A stretch of DNA of 64,000 nt from Paenalcaligenes hermetiae (GCF_039543645.1 NZ_BAABKD010000011.1:1-64000), one strand, 5' to 3'. Counted from the stretch's first letter, positions 39,634 through 48,874 are shown. Notes: generated by a model not told the origin, from the sequence alone. Made by a program: numbers and translations.

Positions 39634-40506
39634 CTATGCGGGGTTGAGCGCATCTAAACCGATATCTAAAATGGGGGCGCTGTGGGTGATCCAGCCGATG
39701 GCAAGGCGGTTAACACCTGTGGCAGCAATGGCTGCCGCCGTATCTGGAGTGATTCCTCCGCTCGCTTCACTGATAGCTCGTCCATTAATACGACGTACGG
39801 CCTCTTTGAGGGTGGGGATATCCATGTTATCCAATAGAATCACGTCAACACCGAGTGCGAGCGCTTGATCCAACTGTTCTAGAGTATCGACTTCGACTTC
39901 GATTTTGACCAGATGACCGATTGCAGCACGCGCGCGTTCTACGGCGGTTTGGATGCTGCCGGCAATAGCAATATGGTTGTCTTTGATGAGGATGGCATCG
40001 TCTAAACCAAAGCGATGATTGCTGCCGCCCCCTACACGCACGGCGTATTTTTCGAGATGACGTAACATGGGCGTTGTTTTGCGCGTGCAGGTGACCTTGC
40101 AGCCCAAAGGGGCAATGCGATCTGCAATTGTAGCTGTGATGCTGGCAATCCCGCTAAGATGGCACAGAAAATTAAGAGCAGTACGCTCCGCGGTGAGCAA
40201 AGCTCGTGCTGGCCCAGCGATACGCGCAATGCGGCTACCTGGTTCTAGGCGTGCTCCATCTTGGAGTAAGCTTTCAAAATCGATGCTGGGATCTACCAGC
40301 ATAAAAGCAAGCCGCGCTAGGTCTAGACCAGCGAGTACACCGGCTTGGCGCGCGACCAAATACAATTCTGACTGAGTGGTAGCGGGGATAATGGCATCGC
40401 TAGTGATATCGCCTGCGCGCCCTAAGTCTTCGGCTAGGGTCGCTCGTACTACAGGCTCGATCAGCACCGTAGCTAAAGGCGGTACCGTAGATTGCACGTG
40501 ATTCAT
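39634..40506 (-). CDS. nadC: Quinolinate phosphoribosyltransferase
   Basis: A 290-residue enzyme that makes nicotinate mononucleotide from quinolinate and PRPP in NAD synthesis. The signature CTRKTTPMLRHLEKYAVRVG followed by GGSNHRFGLDDAILIKDNHI is intact, as is KIEVEVDTLEQLDQALALG with DVILLDNMD. nadA and nadB are not in the window. It is the first gene of a two-gene operon with the Bug protein. The ATG has no Shine-Dalgarno; instead a palindrome ends three bases upstream, and a second overlaps the -10. Confidence 0.95.
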   Translation of the reverse strand: MNHVQSTVPPLATVLIEPVVRATLAEDLGRAGDITSDAIIPATTQSELYLVARQAGVLAGLDLARLAFMLVDPSIDFESLLQDGARLEPGSRIARIAGPARALLTAERTALNFLCHLSGIASITATIADRIAPLGCKVTCTRKTTPMLRHLEKYAVRVGGGSNHRFGLDDAILIKDNHIAIAGSIQTAVERARAAIGHLVKIEVEVDTLEQLDQALALGVDVILLDNMDIPTLKEAVRRINGRAISEASGGITPDTAAAIAATGVNRLAIGWITHSAPILDIGLDALNPA

Positions 40507-40508
40507 AT

Positions 40509-40604
40509 TATGCTCAAATCGAGTATTAAAAGGTTAAAAAAACACAGCGCGTTATTTTCAACGTGGCAGACTTATACTTTATTTGAGTATAAGTAAAAGG
40601 TCAA
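40509..40604 (-). promoter_or_regulatory. nadC promoter with two matching 19-bp palindromes
   Basis: On the minus strand, -35 TTGACC (40604-40599), a 17-base spacer and -10 TAAAGT (40581-40576) make a good promoter. A 19-base palindrome, TATACTTTATTTGAGTATA on the plus strand (40573-40591), covers the -10; its arms extend to a perfect 9-bp repeat (40570-40594). A second copy, TATGCTCAAATCGAGTATT (40509-40527), lies just before the nadC start. The two share the same length and ends. The nearby NrtR/NadQ-like protein is the likely binder. Confidence 0.65.
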
Positions 40605-40640
40605 GGGTCTTATATAAGACTAATTAAGACTGCTCGACGT

Positions 40641-41528
40641 TTAACTTGTAGAGAAATTAAGCAAAAATTGAATGAATTGTTGGGCAGCTAAGGACGGACT
40701 TTGGTTTTCGCGTTGTAAAACAACAAGTTGTCGTTTTAAAGAGGGAGCGGCGATGGGTGTGGAGCGTAGGTGCGTCATGCAGACAGCTTGACTGGCAGAG
40801 GTGGGCAAGATCGCAAGCCCTAAGCCGGATTGCACTAGAGCCGCAGCGGTAGAAAGGTAATGGGCTTCTACTGCGATTTCCATTTTGAGTGATAAGGCAT
40901 GCAAAGCCGCATCGACGATTTGGCGCACGCTGGTATTGAGGGTAGTCACGACTTGTGGGTATTGAATAATATCTGTCAGGCAGGGAGCGCTGATTTGCTC
41001 TATAGGATGGCCAATAGGATAAAAAACACTCATTGTGTCCTCTTTCCATGGGGTGTAGCGGATATTTTTTTCTGTGCTTAAATGCGCACCTAATGCAAAT
41101 TCGATTTCATGGCTTTTAAGCATTTTTATTAGGTTTAGATCTACGGCATCGTGAATTTCGATATGGATGTGGGGATAGGTTTTTTTAAATGGGGGCAGTA
41201 CCTGTGGCAAAACGGCTGCAGCGATAGATGGCAGAACACCGAGGCGTAGGTGTACAGGCGTTGGCAAATGATTGCTGTTGGCCTGAAATAACCGTTGAGT
41301 CGCTTCGTAGAGTTTTTCAATCTCAGGAAAAAGGCGCTGACCATCAGGACTTAAGCGAACGTGTCGTCGATCTCGTTCAAAAAGCTGGACGTTCAAATGT
41401 TGTTCCAATTGCTGGATTTGTACGCTGAGCGTGGGTTGCGATACATGTAAGTCTCTGGCCGCTAGTGTAAAGCTTTTGAGTTTGGCTACCGCTAAAAAAG
41501 CGCGAAGATGTTTGGCACCATGAATCAT
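40641..41528 (-). CDS. LysR-family transcriptional regulator
   Basis: A 295-residue protein. The winged HTH is HLRAFLAVAKLKSFTLAARD followed by LHVSQPTLSVQIQQLEQHLN, then the periplasmic-binding-protein-like effector domain. It is divergent from the CitMHS-like transporter gene across 100 bases and most likely activates it with the AtuA-like genes in response to the carried acid. It lies upstream of nadC on the same strand, but the 134-base gap with a strong promoter argues for separate units. Confidence 0.9.
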   Translation of the reverse strand: MIHGAKHLRAFLAVAKLKSFTLAARDLHVSQPTLSVQIQQLEQHLNVQLFERDRRHVRLSPDGQRLFPEIEKLYEATQRLFQANSNHLPTPVHLRLGVLPSIAAAVLPQVLPPFKKTYPHIHIEIHDAVDLNLIKMLKSHEIEFALGAHLSTEKNIRYTPWKEDTMSVFYPIGHPIEQISAPCLTDIIQYPQVVTTLNTSVRQIVDAALHALSLKMEIAVEAHYLSTAAALVQSGLGLAILPTSASQAVCMTHLRSTPIAAPSLKRQLVVLQRENQSPSLAAQQFIQFLLNFSTS

Positions 41529-41628
41529 AGGAAAACCTAATAACTATTATAAGATTATTTCAATTTACTAATAAATCAAGCTATTTACAATACGTTAAAT
41601 AATCCATAAAAGTAAAGGAGACATAGAC

Positions 41629-42930
41629 ATGTTGGCACTCTTAGGGTTGTTGACGATTGTTATTTTGCTTGCGAGTATCATGACAAATCGTCTCTCAGCG
41701 CTGGTGGCACTGATTATTGTGCCTATTGTGGCTGCCTTGCTTGGTGGCTTTGGTACAGAAACGGGCGCATTTATCGTTAGTGGTATCAAGTCCATTGCGC
41801 CGATGGCGAGCATGTTCATTTTTGCCATTTTATTTTTTGGCATATTGAATGACGCGGGCACACTGGAGCCGATTATTCGGCGTATTTTGCGGCTAGTGGG
41901 CAATCATCCCGCTCGTATTACTTTAGGCACGGCAGTGTTAGCAACATTGGCACATTTAGATGGATCTGGGGCATCAACCTTTTTAGTTGTGGTGCCTGCT
42001 ATGCTGCCCTTGTTTGAGCGTTTACAGCTAGATAAGCGCGTATTGGCTTGCGTGGTAGCAATGAGCGCTGGGGTGGCGAATATGCTGCCTTGGGGTGGGC
42101 CAACGCTACGAGCTATTAGTTCCTTAGATAGCTCTATTACTGAACTTTATACCCCTATGCTACCAGTACAAATAGCGGGCTTACTGTTTGTCTATGTGAC
42201 GGCATGGTGGTTAGGTAAAAAGGAAGAAGGGCGTTTGCAGCGTGCTGGGGTGAGCCTGGGCATGGGTACAACCGAGGCCCAAGAATCCGCGTCACGCTCT
42301 GATTTGCATCGTCCTCATTTGTTCTGGGTCAATATCACGTTAGTGGTTGTGGTGCTGTATGCCATGATAGCTAACTGGGCTCCACCGGTTGTGTGTTTTA
42401 TGGTGGGGACCGTATTGGCGTTATTGCTGAATTACCCTAAAGCGCAAGCACAGCGCGAGCGTATTGATGCGCATGCGAAAGCAGCACTGATGATGGCTAG
42501 TGTGTTATTTGCGGCAGGGGTATTTATTGGCATTATGAAAGAGAGCAAAATGCTCAGCGAAATGGCGTTGTTTGCCGCTGCGCATGTGCCGGCCGATCAA
42601 GCGCAGTATTTGCCTTTGGTCACCGCTATTTTTTCTATGCCGTTGAGTCTATTGTTTGATCCTGATAGTTTTTACTTTGGCGTTTTACCCGTTATGGCAG
42701 AGGCTGGACAGCTATTGGGCGTAGATCCCATTAGTATGGGACAAGCAGCGATTATGGGACAAATGACCACCGGGTTTCCGATTAGCCCTCTGACCCCAGC
42801 TACCTTTTTATTGGTTGGTTTATGTGGGATTGAACTGGGCGCGCATCAACGCTTTAGCTTCTTATATTTATGGGCGGCCTCTTTAGTGATGACGTTTGTG
42901 GCGATCTTGGTTGGTGTTATCCCTATTTAA
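41629..42930 (+). CDS. CitMHS-family citrate-type transporter
   Basis: A 433-residue membrane protein with about 12 helices. The CitMHS pattern is seen in ALLGLLTIVILLASIMTNRL, AHLDGSGASTFLVVVPAMLP, VANMLPWGGPTLRAISSLDS and the second half MASVLFAAGVFIGIMKESKM, GQMTTGFPISPLTPATFLLV. The family moves metal-citrate complexes or related di/tricarboxylates with protons. It is cotranscribed with two AtuA-like genes and controlled by the divergent LysR protein. The strong aaggag site is seven bases before the ATG. The substrate is unknown. Confidence 0.9.
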   Translation: MLALLGLLTIVILLASIMTNRLSALVALIIVPIVAALLGGFGTETGAFIVSGIKSIAPMASMFIFAILFFGILNDAGTLEPIIRRILRLVGNHPARITLGTAVLATLAHLDGSGASTFLVVVPAMLPLFERLQLDKRVLACVVAMSAGVANMLPWGGPTLRAISSLDSSITELYTPMLPVQIAGLLFVYVTAWWLGKKEEGRLQRAGVSLGMGTTEAQESASRSDLHRPHLFWVNITLVVVVLYAMIANWAPPVVCFMVGTVLALLLNYPKAQAQRERIDAHAKAALMMASVLFAAGVFIGIMKESKMLSEMALFAAAHVPADQAQYLPLVTAIFSMPLSLLFDPDSFYFGVLPVMAEAGQLLGVDPISMGQAAIMGQMTTGFPISPLTPATFLLVGLCGIELGAHQRFSFLYLWAASLVMTFVAILVGVIPI

Positions 42931-42947
42931 AAGCAAAGGTGATCACA

Positions 42948-44306
42948 ATGAAAACGATTCGTTTAGGAGCTGGGGCGGGGTTTGCTGGGGATCGTATTGA
43001 GCCGGCTCAGGCTTTAGCTCAGCAAGCGCAGTTAGACTATTTGATTTTCGAGGCATTAGCCGAGCGTACGATAGCTCTGGCGCAGCAGCGTAAGCAAGCG
43101 GATGCGCAAACGGGTTATGACTTGTTGCTCGAGGCACGTTTTCGCGCGGTGTTGCCGGCGTGTGTAGCCAACCGCACTAAAATTATCACGAATATGGGAG
43201 CCGCAAATCCGTTAGCAGCAGCTCAACGAGTACGAAAATTAGCGGATAGCATGGGCTTGACGCAGCTTAAAATAGCCTCCGTCACAGGGGATAATGTGAC
43301 GGATTACATTAAAGCCCATGACTTGCCTTTGTTGGAAACAGGACAGTCCTCACAAACATTAAAATCCATGCTTTCGGCAAATGCCTATTTGGGCGTAACG
43401 GGAATTGTGCAGGCGCTTGAGCTAGGAGCAGATGTCGTCATCACTGGCCGTGTCGCGGACCCTGCTTTATATTTAGCACCGTGCGTGTACGAGTTTGGTT
43501 GGGAGCTAACGGATTGGGAGCGATTAGGTAAAGGCACTGCCGTTGGTCATTTACTCGAGTGTGCAGGACAGCTTACGGGGGGGTATTATGCCGATCCGGT
43601 TAAAAAATCCGTGGCTGGTCTGGCGAATCTTGGTTTTCCTTATGCTGATGTCGATGCTTTAGGGAATGCGGTTTTTTCGAAGCTAGCGCAAAGTGGGGGG
43701 GAGCTCTCTATTGCTAATTGCACGGAACAGCTCCTTTATGAGATTCATGATCCCCATTGCTATCTGACGCCTGATGTACAAGCGGATTTTAGTCAGGTGC
43801 AATTTACGCAAGTCGGACCATCACAAATTGCTATACAGGGTGCGTCGGGTCGAGAAAAAAGTGGTTTGCTTAAGGTATCTATTGGCTATCAAGATGGTTA
43901 TGTAGGCACTGGAGAAATCGCTTACGCGGGGCCAAGTGCTAAAGAGCGAGCGGAGCTTGCGTATCAAGTGGTGCAGGAGCGACTACAGCAGTTAGGGGTA
44001 GACTATAGTGAGTTGCGTGGCGATCTAATAGGAGTGAGCGCTTTGCATGGTGACGCAATTAGCACGAGTTATCAACGTATTGCTCCGTATGAGGTCTTGT
44101 TGCGTGTCTCAGGACGGACACAAACACGAGAGGCAGCACAAACCATAGGCAATGAGGTTGAAGCGCTTTATACCAATGGGCCAGCCGGCGGCGGGGGCGC
44201 AAAGAAATGGGTCAAAGAGATCGTGGCGGTGGCATCGGTGCTTATCCCTGAACAGGTAGTGCAGCCTATTGTAAAAATCTGGGAGACTTCGGATGCATCT
44301 TTATGA
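42948..44306 (+). CDS. AtuA-family (DUF1446) acyl-CoA-pathway protein
   Basis: A 452-residue protein beginning MKTIRLGAGAGFAGDRIEPA, the standard start of DUF1446/AtuA proteins, with GADVVITGRVADPALYLAPC and GHLLECAGQLTGGYYADP. AtuA is needed for acyclic terpene use in Pseudomonas, but homologues in carboxylate clusters have no proven reaction. The C-terminal small AtuA domain is encoded separately by the next gene, overlapping by 14 bases. ATG 42948 follows aaaggtg. Confidence 0.85.
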   Translation: MKTIRLGAGAGFAGDRIEPAQALAQQAQLDYLIFEALAERTIALAQQRKQADAQTGYDLLLEARFRAVLPACVANRTKIITNMGAANPLAAAQRVRKLADSMGLTQLKIASVTGDNVTDYIKAHDLPLLETGQSSQTLKSMLSANAYLGVTGIVQALELGADVVITGRVADPALYLAPCVYEFGWELTDWERLGKGTAVGHLLECAGQLTGGYYADPVKKSVAGLANLGFPYADVDALGNAVFSKLAQSGGELSIANCTEQLLYEIHDPHCYLTPDVQADFSQVQFTQVGPSQIAIQGASGREKSGLLKVSIGYQDGYVGTGEIAYAGPSAKERAELAYQVVQERLQQLGVDYSELRGDLIGVSALHGDAISTSYQRIAPYEVLLRVSGRTQTREAAQTIGNEVEALYTNGPAGGGGAKKWVKEIVAVASVLIPEQVVQPIVKIWETSDASL

Positions 44307-44643
44307 TTTTGCTCATGCCAGAACTGGTGATAAAGGCAATACTTCCACTTTATCCGTGATCACTTATCAGGCGTCGGATTTTATATGGTTAAAACGATTT
44401 TTAACTGCGGAGCGAGTGCAGCAGTTTTTAGGAGAAAAAGTTAAAGGCTCTGTGATCCGTTACGAGCTCCCCCAGCTCCATGCTTTGCATTTTGTGTTAG
44501 AGGGAGCTTTGGGGGGAGGGGTTACGCGCTCGCTGGCCGTAGATGCGCATGGTAAAAGCCTTAGCTATGCGTTATTAGCCATGCCTATTCCTGAGCAAGT
44601 CCTAAAAAGTGAAAAGGCTCACTGCGCTGAAAAGCATGGCTAA
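44293..44643 (+). CDS. AtuA-related C-terminal domain protein
   Basis: A 116-residue protein starting MHLYDFAHARTGDKGNTSTL, the motif that follows the DUF1446 domain in full-length AtuA proteins, then YQASDFIWLKRFLTAERVQQ and a Gly-rich loop GALGGGVTRSLAVDAHGKSL. It likely pairs with the preceding protein to form one enzyme. The 3' end overlaps the convergent amidase gene by 59 bases. No further catabolic enzymes follow, so the pathway is incomplete here. Confidence 0.82.
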   Translation: MHLYDFAHARTGDKGNTSTLSVITYQASDFIWLKRFLTAERVQQFLGEKVKGSVIRYELPQLHALHFVLEGALGGGVTRSLAVDAHGKSLSYALLAMPIPEQVLKSEKAHCAEKHG

Positions 44644-45661
44644 CCTCGCCAGCATAAATATTGGCCTGATTAGGTCCAAGGGTGAGCTTTTTAACCTGTC
44701 CTGTTTTTTCCGAGAAGTCTATTTGTTTTAGGTCGACCCAAAAAACGTTCGGTGCTAGAGCAGACTCAAAAAAATACAGCTGGTTTTTGTGGTCAGCGAG
44801 AGTACGCCAACGCGTGGAGGAAATATTAGGCTGATCGGGGGTGCTGACCCCATAGGGCACGGATACGTTACGAATGATGCTTAAGGCGCTGGCAAGAGCA
44901 TCTACTGGATTATCAGTTTTGGGAATCGCATTGACGTAAAAAGAAGCTCTTGCAAAACGATCTGCAGCTCGGTTAGTGCCGGGCAGCATATTGAGCCCAC
45001 CAATTTGTGCCCAATAGGTATTGAGAGCAAGCTGTTGTTCAAAAGTAGGGGAGTTGGTCATTACCTGATAGCTACGGTCATGATGAATGACTTGTTTGCC
45101 ATCAATATATTCAATGATTGCGCTGTCGCCACTGGCGTCGGATAAAGAGAGGTGTAGTGTGGCGAGCCGGTCTTCGCCAGGAAGTTTATCAGTAACGAGA
45201 GTAAAAGGTTGTTGTGCTAGGGCTTCAACAGCTTCTTGTACCGTAGCATAATTATCCAGCACATATTGCGCCCACGCTGAAATAGATAGGCCAGGCGTAC
45301 TGCCATCATAAATAGGATAAGAAGACTCTACTAGCCAAAGTACATTGGCGACGAGCCCTTTTTCATTCATGCCGTCTGTAGTGGCAATATCATAACCAGA
45401 AGCGATAATGCTGCCGTATTTGGACTGCCATTGAATAGAGTTTGGACCTGCCTCACCTGAGCGTTTCATGCCCCGAGGGAATATCCATAAATTCGTGCCT
45501 ATATCCGATTTCCAGTCCATGGAGCGAGCGGTAATGACATGTTGCTGTTCTCCTAGATAGACCACACGAGTGCAGGCATAAGTCGGGAGGAGGTGGGCAA
45601 CAAAAAGTACACTAGCGACTGAAAGTCGAAACCAGCGATTCAGTTTGCAGAGGGATGACAT
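44585..45661 (-). CDS. Cholylglycine hydrolase-family amidase (Ntn hydrolase), secreted
   Basis: A 358-residue protein. The signal peptide is residues 1-29 (LSVASVLFVAHLLPTYA), cleaved before C30, which becomes the N-terminal nucleophile (CTRVVYLG). Next come TARSMDWKSDIGTNLWIFPR with the conserved Asp, a SYQVMTNSPTFEQQLALNTY segment and SSTRWRT with Arg. This is the penicillin V acylase / bile salt hydrolase / AHL acylase group in a periplasmic version. The substrate is open. ATG 45661 follows aggga; longer forms lack a signal peptide. Confidence 0.88.
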   Translation of the reverse strand: MSSLCKLNRWFRLSVASVLFVAHLLPTYACTRVVYLGEQQHVITARSMDWKSDIGTNLWIFPRGMKRSGEAGPNSIQWQSKYGSIIASGYDIATTDGMNEKGLVANVLWLVESSYPIYDGSTPGLSISAWAQYVLDNYATVQEAVEALAQQPFTLVTDKLPGEDRLATLHLSLSDASGDSAIIEYIDGKQVIHHDRSYQVMTNSPTFEQQLALNTYWAQIGGLNMLPGTNRAADRFARASFYVNAIPKTDNPVDALASALSIIRNVSVPYGVSTPDQPNISSTRWRTLADHKNQLYFFESALAPNVFWVDLKQIDFSEKTGQVKKLTLGPNQANIYAGEVSHAFQRSEPFHFLGLAQE

Positions 45662-45779
45662 GGATAAATTCCCTAATAAAGAAAAACTTTTTACTTGCTT
45701 ATTGTAAAGTCTTTTGCAAAATAAGGCAGGCGCCATTTGCTACTATAGGGTGTTTGTTTTTATTGTATGGAGAAAGAAC

Positions 45780-46196
45780 ATGACCACAGATCGTTATCAA
45801 AAAGGTTTAGACAAACTGAAAGAGCTGACGGTGCCTACCCCTGACTGTGCCACTGGGCACATGGATATTGGTGCCGGTTTTAAAGACGTGGCACCGGATT
45901 TGCAGCGTTGGGTGGTGGAGTTTGCGTTTGGTGATGTGTATGCACGGCCAGGCTTAGATAATAAACAAAAAGTACTGACCACCATTTCCGCTTTAGTCGC
46001 CCAAGGCACGCCTCAGATTGGGATGCATGTGGTGACAGGATTAAATGTAGGGCTGACCCCCGATGAAATTGTTGGTTGTATTATGCATTTGGTGCCATAT
46101 GTGGGGTTTCCGCGCGCACTAAATGCATTACGCGTCGCGCAAGACGTGTTTGCTGAGCAGGGCGTGAAAATCAGTCAAGCGCAAGACTTGGCTTAA
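45780..46196 (+). CDS. Carboxymuconolactone decarboxylase (CMD)-family protein
   Basis: A 138-residue helical protein with the CMD pattern LDNKQKVLTTISALVAQGTP, QIGMHVVTGLNVGLTPDEIV and GCIMHLVPYVGFPRALNALR. It lacks the CxxC of AhpD-type peroxidatic members and looks like the PcaC-type gamma-carboxymuconolactone decarboxylase branch. Without neighbouring pca genes its substrate is unclear. ggagaaagaac precedes ATG 45780. It meets the AraC gene tail to tail with a four-base overlap. Confidence 0.88.
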   Translation: MTTDRYQKGLDKLKELTVPTPDCATGHMDIGAGFKDVAPDLQRWVVEFAFGDVYARPGLDNKQKVLTTISALVAQGTPQIGMHVVTGLNVGLTPDEIVGCIMHLVPYVGFPRALNALRVAQDVFAEQGVKISQAQDLA

Positions 46197-46996
46197 AGCT
46201 GAAATTGTCCAGGCGTTACGCCTACGATTTGCTTAAAAAGCGCAATCAATGCACTGGGGGATTCATAACCAAGATCGCTCGCAATGCGTTTGACGGCATG
46301 GCCTTCCCCCAGTTTTTGTAAAGCTAATAAAATCAAGAGTTGTTGGCGCCATCGACGAAAACTCATACCGGTTTGTTTTTGAATATGGCGCGCTAGTGTT
46401 CGCTCACTGCAGGCAAAGCGTTGTGCCCATGTGCTGAGTCGAATCCGTTGTTGAGGATGCTGCAAAATCGATTGTGCCATTTGTTGCAAGCGTGGCTCTG
46501 TGGGCAATGGCGCATATAAATCTAAGGTTTTAACTTGTTGTAGTCCCATGATCAGTACTTCTTGCATGGCACAAGTCAACGCGTTGTTTTCATACGGGTA
46601 GGGTTCGTGAGCCAACTGCTGGATAAGGGCTTGAATCCAAGCGGGTATGGCAAGTAATTGAGCGGTGGCTGGCAGCTGACCAATACAGCGATCAATAAAC
46701 ACATAAGACACCTTTGCATTGGCTGAGCTATGGTTGCTATGGATATGTTCAGCTGGGATCCACATGGCACTGTTTGGGGGCACCAGCCAATAGCCGTTTT
46801 CTACCTTACAGGTGACGAGGCCTTGATGCACAAGAATTAATTGGCCATTTTGATGTTGATGCAATGGCAGCTCTGCCGCTGTTTTCCCAATTTGTGTCTG
46901 TAATACGAATAAAGCCCCCGTTAATTGGTCTGGGTTAATAGGGCTCATGCCGTAGGCGTGCCACGGGTTTGTCTGATTTGAGCTATTGATTGTCAT
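46193..46996 (-). CDS. AraC-family regulator with cupin N-terminus
   Basis: A 267-residue protein. Residues 30-100 form a cupin-like sensor (AAELPLHQHQNGQLILVHQG, WLVPPNSAMWIPAEHIHSNH) and residues 170-265 the double HTH (LSTWAQRFACSERTLARHIQ, GLGYESPSALIALFKQIVGV-type). It is divergent from the MFS gene across 78 bases, and this AraC-MFS pairing is common for NimT/CynX-type transporters, so it likely controls it. Confidence 0.9.
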   Translation of the reverse strand: MTINSSNQTNPWHAYGMSPINPDQLTGALFVLQTQIGKTAAELPLHQHQNGQLILVHQGLVTCKVENGYWLVPPNSAMWIPAEHIHSNHSSANAKVSYVFIDRCIGQLPATAQLLAIPAWIQALIQQLAHEPYPYENNALTCAMQEVLIMGLQQVKTLDLYAPLPTEPRLQQMAQSILQHPQQRIRLSTWAQRFACSERTLARHIQKQTGMSFRRWRQQLLILLALQKLGEGHAVKRIASDLGYESPSALIALFKQIVGVTPGQFQL

Positions 46997-47074
46997 ATTA
47001 ACGCCTTTATGACGGGGAAGGGATGACGTAAAGTCATCCTATTACTTTGTTACTGTTATAGCTTTAGGATAACT

Positions 47075-48238
47075 ATGAAATTATTACGACGCCCTGAATG
47101 GTTGATTTTGGGCATTGTGTGTATTGCTGCTAACCTGCGCGCGCCGATTACGAGCTTGCCGACTGTGGTGGATTTAATCCAGATTGATACGGGGTTAAGT
47201 TCAGCAGCTCTGGGTTTGTTGACTTCTTTGCCGTTATTTGTATTTGCCTTGGTGTCATTGTGTAGTGCTAGCGTTGCTCAGCGCTTTGGGTTGGAGCGTA
47301 GTCTTTATTATGCCATTTGGTTCATGTTAATTGGAGTAGGGCTACGTTCTTTACCGCATTTAGCCGCTCTTTATATGGGTAACAATATCATTGCGGTGGG
47401 CATCGCATTGGGTAATGTGCTTTTGCCAGGTTTAATTAAGCGCGATTTCCCCCAGCGTATTGCGTTGATTACCTCCTTGTATGCTTTGAGCATGGGAATT
47501 ATTGCTGCTCTGGTATCAGCGGTGACCGTGCCTATTGCGCATGTTTGGGGTTGGCGTATAGCCCTTTTGGCCATGAGTCTAATGATTCTTATTACGTTAG
47601 TGGTGTGGTGGCCACAACGTCACAAAGGCCGTCCTCAAGCAGAGCAGCGTCGCCGTAGTGCATCAATATCTTTATGGCGTCATCCTTTAGCGTGGCAGGT
47701 ATCGCTATTTCTGGGTTTGAATTCTTTGATGTATTACATTGTTGTTAGCTGGTTGCCGGCTATGTTGCAGGCGTCGGGTTTTAGCGCCGATGAGGCAGCA
47801 AGCATGCAGGGGGTTTTGCAGTTAGCAACAGCCATACCGGGTTTGGTTATTGTGCCATTGATTGCTCGTTTTAAAGATCAACGTATAGTGGTGGTACTCA
47901 TGATGCTGCCAGTGTTTGTGGGGCTGCTGGGGCTGTGGTTGTATCCGGATGCCGCCTGGTGGTGGAGTGTTATTTTAGGTTTTGGTTCGGGGGCGGTTTT
48001 TGTGCTGGCACTATCTTTTGTGGGAATGCGAGTCGCGACCGCGCCTTTGGCCGCGGCGTTGTCGGGGATGGCGCAGTTTATCGGTTACTTATTAGCGGCA
48101 GGAGGACCCGCATTAACGGGTAAGATGCATGATATTAGCCAATCCTGGGCGAGTACTTTGATTTTTTGTCTTGTGATTGCCGTGATGATGCTAATCAGTG
48201 GTTTATATGCTGGGCGAGATCAGCAGATTCAAGCCTAA
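47075..48238 (+). CDS. MFS transporter, CynX/NimT type
   Basis: A 387-residue transporter with 12 predicted helices. The N-terminal motif WLILGIVCIAANLRAPITSL and LLTSLPLFVFALVSLCSASV are typical of CynX/NimT (cyanate or nitroimidazole exporter-like) proteins. A charged central loop (HKGRPQAEQRRRSAS) divides the halves. Substrate not assignable. Its divergent AraC-type neighbour is the likely regulator. agga lies five bases before the ATG. Confidence 0.9.
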   Translation: MKLLRRPEWLILGIVCIAANLRAPITSLPTVVDLIQIDTGLSSAALGLLTSLPLFVFALVSLCSASVAQRFGLERSLYYAIWFMLIGVGLRSLPHLAALYMGNNIIAVGIALGNVLLPGLIKRDFPQRIALITSLYALSMGIIAALVSAVTVPIAHVWGWRIALLAMSLMILITLVVWWPQRHKGRPQAEQRRRSASISLWRHPLAWQVSLFLGLNSLMYYIVVSWLPAMLQASGFSADEAASMQGVLQLATAIPGLVIVPLIARFKDQRIVVVLMMLPVFVGLLGLWLYPDAAWWWSVILGFGSGAVFVLALSFVGMRVATAPLAAALSGMAQFIGYLLAAGGPALTGKMHDISQSWASTLIFCLVIAVMMLISGLYAGRDQQIQA

Positions 48239-48316
48239 AACTGAAACAGCCTGTCTTTTTTACTCAGGTAGGCCAAGGGTGCGGTATGCTAGCTCTAATG
48301 CGATAAGGAGAAAACC

Positions 48317-48850
48317 ATGCGAAAGTGGCTCATAGTAGTAGGCGTCATATTTTTGAGCGCTTGCTCGAAGGCGCACATGTTACCGACCCAACCAGATGTC
48401 AACTTACAGCGTTATGCAGGGACGTGGTATGAACAGGCTCGACTGCCAAATCGCTTTCAAAAGCAGTGTGCAAAAGACGTCCAAGCTCACTATATATTTC
48501 AAGTAAACTCCTTACTGGTAAAAAATCAGTGTGTGCAGGCAAATGGTGAGGGAGTAGAAGCGCAGGGCGAAGGTCGGTTATCTGATGCGGTGACACCATT
48601 AAACCCAGCCGTACTGGAGGTACGCTTTGCGCCCAAGTGGTTATCTTGGCTACCGTTGGTGTGGGGGGACTATTGGATTCTAAAAATAGAAGGCGACTAC
48701 CAAGCCGCTTTGGTAGGCTCGCCAAACCGGAAGTATTTATGGGTGTTGTCACGATCCCCCCAAGAGGACCCGCACGTGGTTACCCAGCTTATTAATTATG
48801 CCCAGAGCCTAGGCTTTGATACTCAGCAGATGATTACGCATAATAACTAA
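48317..48850 (+). CDS. blc: Outer-membrane lipocalin (Blc-like)
   Basis: A 177-residue lipoprotein. The signal is MRKWLIVVGVIFLSAC with lipobox LSAC. The lipocalin motif VNLQRYAGTWYEQARLPNRF is followed by beta strands and the second motif DYWILKIEGDYQAALVGSPN, with RKYLWVLSRSP. Blc-type lipocalins bind lysophospholipids or fatty acids at the outer membrane. It is followed by the CbiM-like gene after 24 bases, possibly cotranscribed. Confidence 0.93.
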   Translation: MRKWLIVVGVIFLSACSKAHMLPTQPDVNLQRYAGTWYEQARLPNRFQKQCAKDVQAHYIFQVNSLLVKNQCVQANGEGVEAQGEGRLSDAVTPLNPAVLEVRFAPKWLSWLPLVWGDYWILKIEGDYQAALVGSPNRKYLWVLSRSPQEDPHVVTQLINYAQSLGFDTQQMITHNN

Positions 48851-48874
48851 TATCAGCTATTCTCAGGAAACACC

